Shown here: in pieces, positions 61,956 through 64,000 of the stretch
Numbering within the stretch: position 1 is the first letter of the stretch
How the letters are laid out: each line of letters starts with the position of its first letter
NCBI RefSeq assembly: GCF_000003815.2
Contig: NC_049983.1
Span: 23,031,800 to 23,095,799 of the forward strand
Origin: Branchiostoma floridae
Lineage: Eukaryota; Chordata; Leptocardii; Amphioxiformes; Branchiostomatidae
Reading direction: 5' to 3'
Length of the DNA stretch: 64,000 nucleotides
Notes under the pieces: generated by a model
The model's database searches: none
What the model saw: only the letters and a program-made list of their open reading frames with translations
Told to the model about the DNA's origin: nothing
Position numbers and translations under genes: made by a program

Positions 61956-64000
61956 CTGTCAATCAAGAGGGAGATGTAAGGAATGAGCCGACCATGTGAG
62001 TGTGAATAAATCAATCGATCAATCATTTATTTGATCAATGAATGGGTCAATATTCTATTCAATGAATCAAACGATCGACCATTAAAGTCTGCGGAGAATC
62101 CTCATCAACGTTATCGTCATCAGAAAAGTCGTGAAAATTTGAAAAAGTTGAAAACATGATTTGAAAAAGGGTTAGTGCAAAAAGATGTCAATCAGAAGGA
62201 CATTAAGCGATAAATTCCGAATGCAAAAGTTACTTAGGCAACTGGAAACGTTTTACGTTTAAAACGGTTAGACGTTTCATCTGGCATCTGGTCTGAGTTA
62301 TCGGACCTTAACAAAACGTATCCAGTTTCTTGGAGTAACTTTAGAATTTGCATTGAGTACCTCTGAGTCATCACCTGGATGCCTAATCTTCATCGACTTG
62401 AGTGACAAATTGTTCTCGTCGAGAAACGAGGACCCATCAATCAAACTAAGTGACAAACGGCTGTCCATCAAGATCAAAAGGTTCGTCAATCAAATCAATT
62501 GGCCTTTGTCTAGAATTAATTCTGACATTTTGCTAATTGCTTGATTGATTTTTGCCAATTAAAGTTCATAATATTTTCAGTCTATTCATGAATTACCAAT
62601 GGCACGTTAAGCAAAGTATACTCTTCCTTTTTACTCTCCCTTTTGAGAAACAATTAGCTTTGTTACAGAAAGGCAAAAAATGATAAGATCAAAGGCCCAG
62701 TCGTCCGTGAATAACAGCAAGGGCCTCATCAATATCAACGTAAGCGTGTAGAATATTGACAGTTTTCAATCCCCGCATGTACCGTTTGTCGCGTGACTTG
62801 TTACTTGGTGTAAAAGTAGTGGCGACCAAAGCGATAACCTGGATAAGGCCGGCTGAGCGAAACCTTGCAGAGATGGGTTGTGGATGTGAGAGGGACTAGC
62901 AGCTGACCAGAGATAAAAGAGAGCAATGACGGCTACTTACACGCAGCAACCGATACGATAATTTGATAAATACATTTTAGCTGTAGGGGGTTCATATAAC
63001 TGGTGTATTGTCAAAAGCTATTGTTTGAAACTTTTTGATCAACAGGCTGATTCATCACCATAATTACTGTGGAGAAGAAGCATGATAATACGCTTGAATG
63101 CGTGGGTCATGCGCATGTTTAGTTAGGTATGATACGTTGTCCCGCTTAAGACATGTACCTCGCAATGCTTTATGTTTAATACTGACAGCCAAACTTGCGA
63201 TATCATTCACAAGTTTATGAAGTTTTTTTACAGGTCTTAGTATCCTTTGCTCACTAAAGCGCGTGTCAGCATCTTTCACTAACCTTGTACCAACAAAATA
63301 GCTCTATCATAAAAATCTGCCGCCTGTACAGCCCACTTTTGCAACATAGTAACCCTATGAAGTTCACTGATGCAATTATTCTACCACATCATTTGACCTC
63401 TTCGCAACTGAACCTTACTATCTATCTCTCCATCTCACAGTTAAGAACTGTTTTACTCTCGCATATTGAGCAAGAGTGATGACATGACAGCGCAGGGCCT
63501 ATAATTGTACCCTGTGGTACACAGGTCAGGCTGCAAGTCTATTCCCAAGCGGTCGTTTTTGTTATCCTACAGAAGTCGCACGACTACATGGGGGCTCCTA
63601 TCAGATAAAGATCTACATGGATGATGCTTATCTTCCGATATCAGCAGATTTGTGTAAAGGACATGTTTGTTTGTTCGTTTGTATTGCATAGCTGCATATT
63701 AAAATTCCCTATATTTTGCAACAGCATACGAACAACTACTGCCGTCAGTCAGTTTAGTGCAGACTAGTACGTGATATTATGCACAAAAAATAAAGTTAAA
63801 TGAAGTTCGAGAAAAGGTTAAAAATGAACAGGAACAATTCAAACATATTTATATCTGAACGAAAGTTAAAAATTTTAGAATAGTCCAGTTTTTACTATGT
63901 ACAGCATACAGGGTACTGTAACACTACTGCACCATATTATCTGAATGTGATGCCGTCAGACGGTATATTTGCCCACCATAGTAGAATCCATGCAATGACC
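61956..64000. other. Upstream intron of MFSD4-like gene, no exon found
   Basis: Apart from a foldback repeat near 62225-62343 (CAAAAGTTACTTAGGCAACTGG...CCAGTTTCTTGGAGTAACTTT), no exon, RNA gene or recognisable element was seen. The 5' exons of the transporter must lie beyond 64000. Confidence 0.5.

Overview
This is animal nuclear DNA: intron-rich genes with GT/AG splice sites and conserved phases, (CA)n/(GT)n microsatellites, tRNA-derived SINEs, many foldback MITE-like repeats and a decayed mariner element. There are three 100-N assembly gaps. The gene structure and repeat style suggest a lancelet (Branchiostoma, amphioxus); that is an inference, since no search could be run.

The window holds six multi-exon loci. 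Five are tandem paralogues of a secreted or cell-surface M28 (Zn-aminopeptidase-like) protein, here called A to E. A (minus, 914-7594, 3' end not found) and B (plus, 8455-15535) are head to head. C (plus, 16768-27026) follows B. D (minus, 30220-38379) is tail to tail with C. E (plus, 43949-53274) is head to head with D. The sixth locus (minus, 55275 to 61955, 5' end outside the window) is a 12-TM major facilitator of the MFSD4 / Na+-dependent glucose transporter 1 type, tail to tail with E.

The paralogues share an exon plan: signal-peptide exon; N-terminal M28 exon; core exon with HYD and DDNGSG; exon with the Cys pair and MDxxMNYN; FRGxF exon; SDHxxFW-type exon; a Cys-containing exon ending in FLKKTTDAV; three beta-rich exons; then a membrane anchor. 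C and E end in a transmembrane helix plus a short tail sharing EPFSQDQP. B and D end in a GPI-signal-like hydrophobic tail. Reading exon by exon, C, D and E sum to intact ORFs of 572, 534 and 547 residues. Each of these has lost a different part of the M28 catalytic set. B keeps the full set but has a 14-nt frameshifting deletion and a truncated exon 4. A has an in-frame TAG plus several lost ligands. The cluster therefore looks like an expansion of M28 pseudoenzymes with swapped membrane anchors.

A second theme is local duplication of exon fragments together with their splice sites. This is seen in A, B, C, D, E and the transporter, and in one case an exon motif appears to have seeded a 42-bp minisatellite. 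The remaining DNA is introns and intergenic sequence rich in SINEs, foldback elements, microsatellites and TTAGGG-like arrays.
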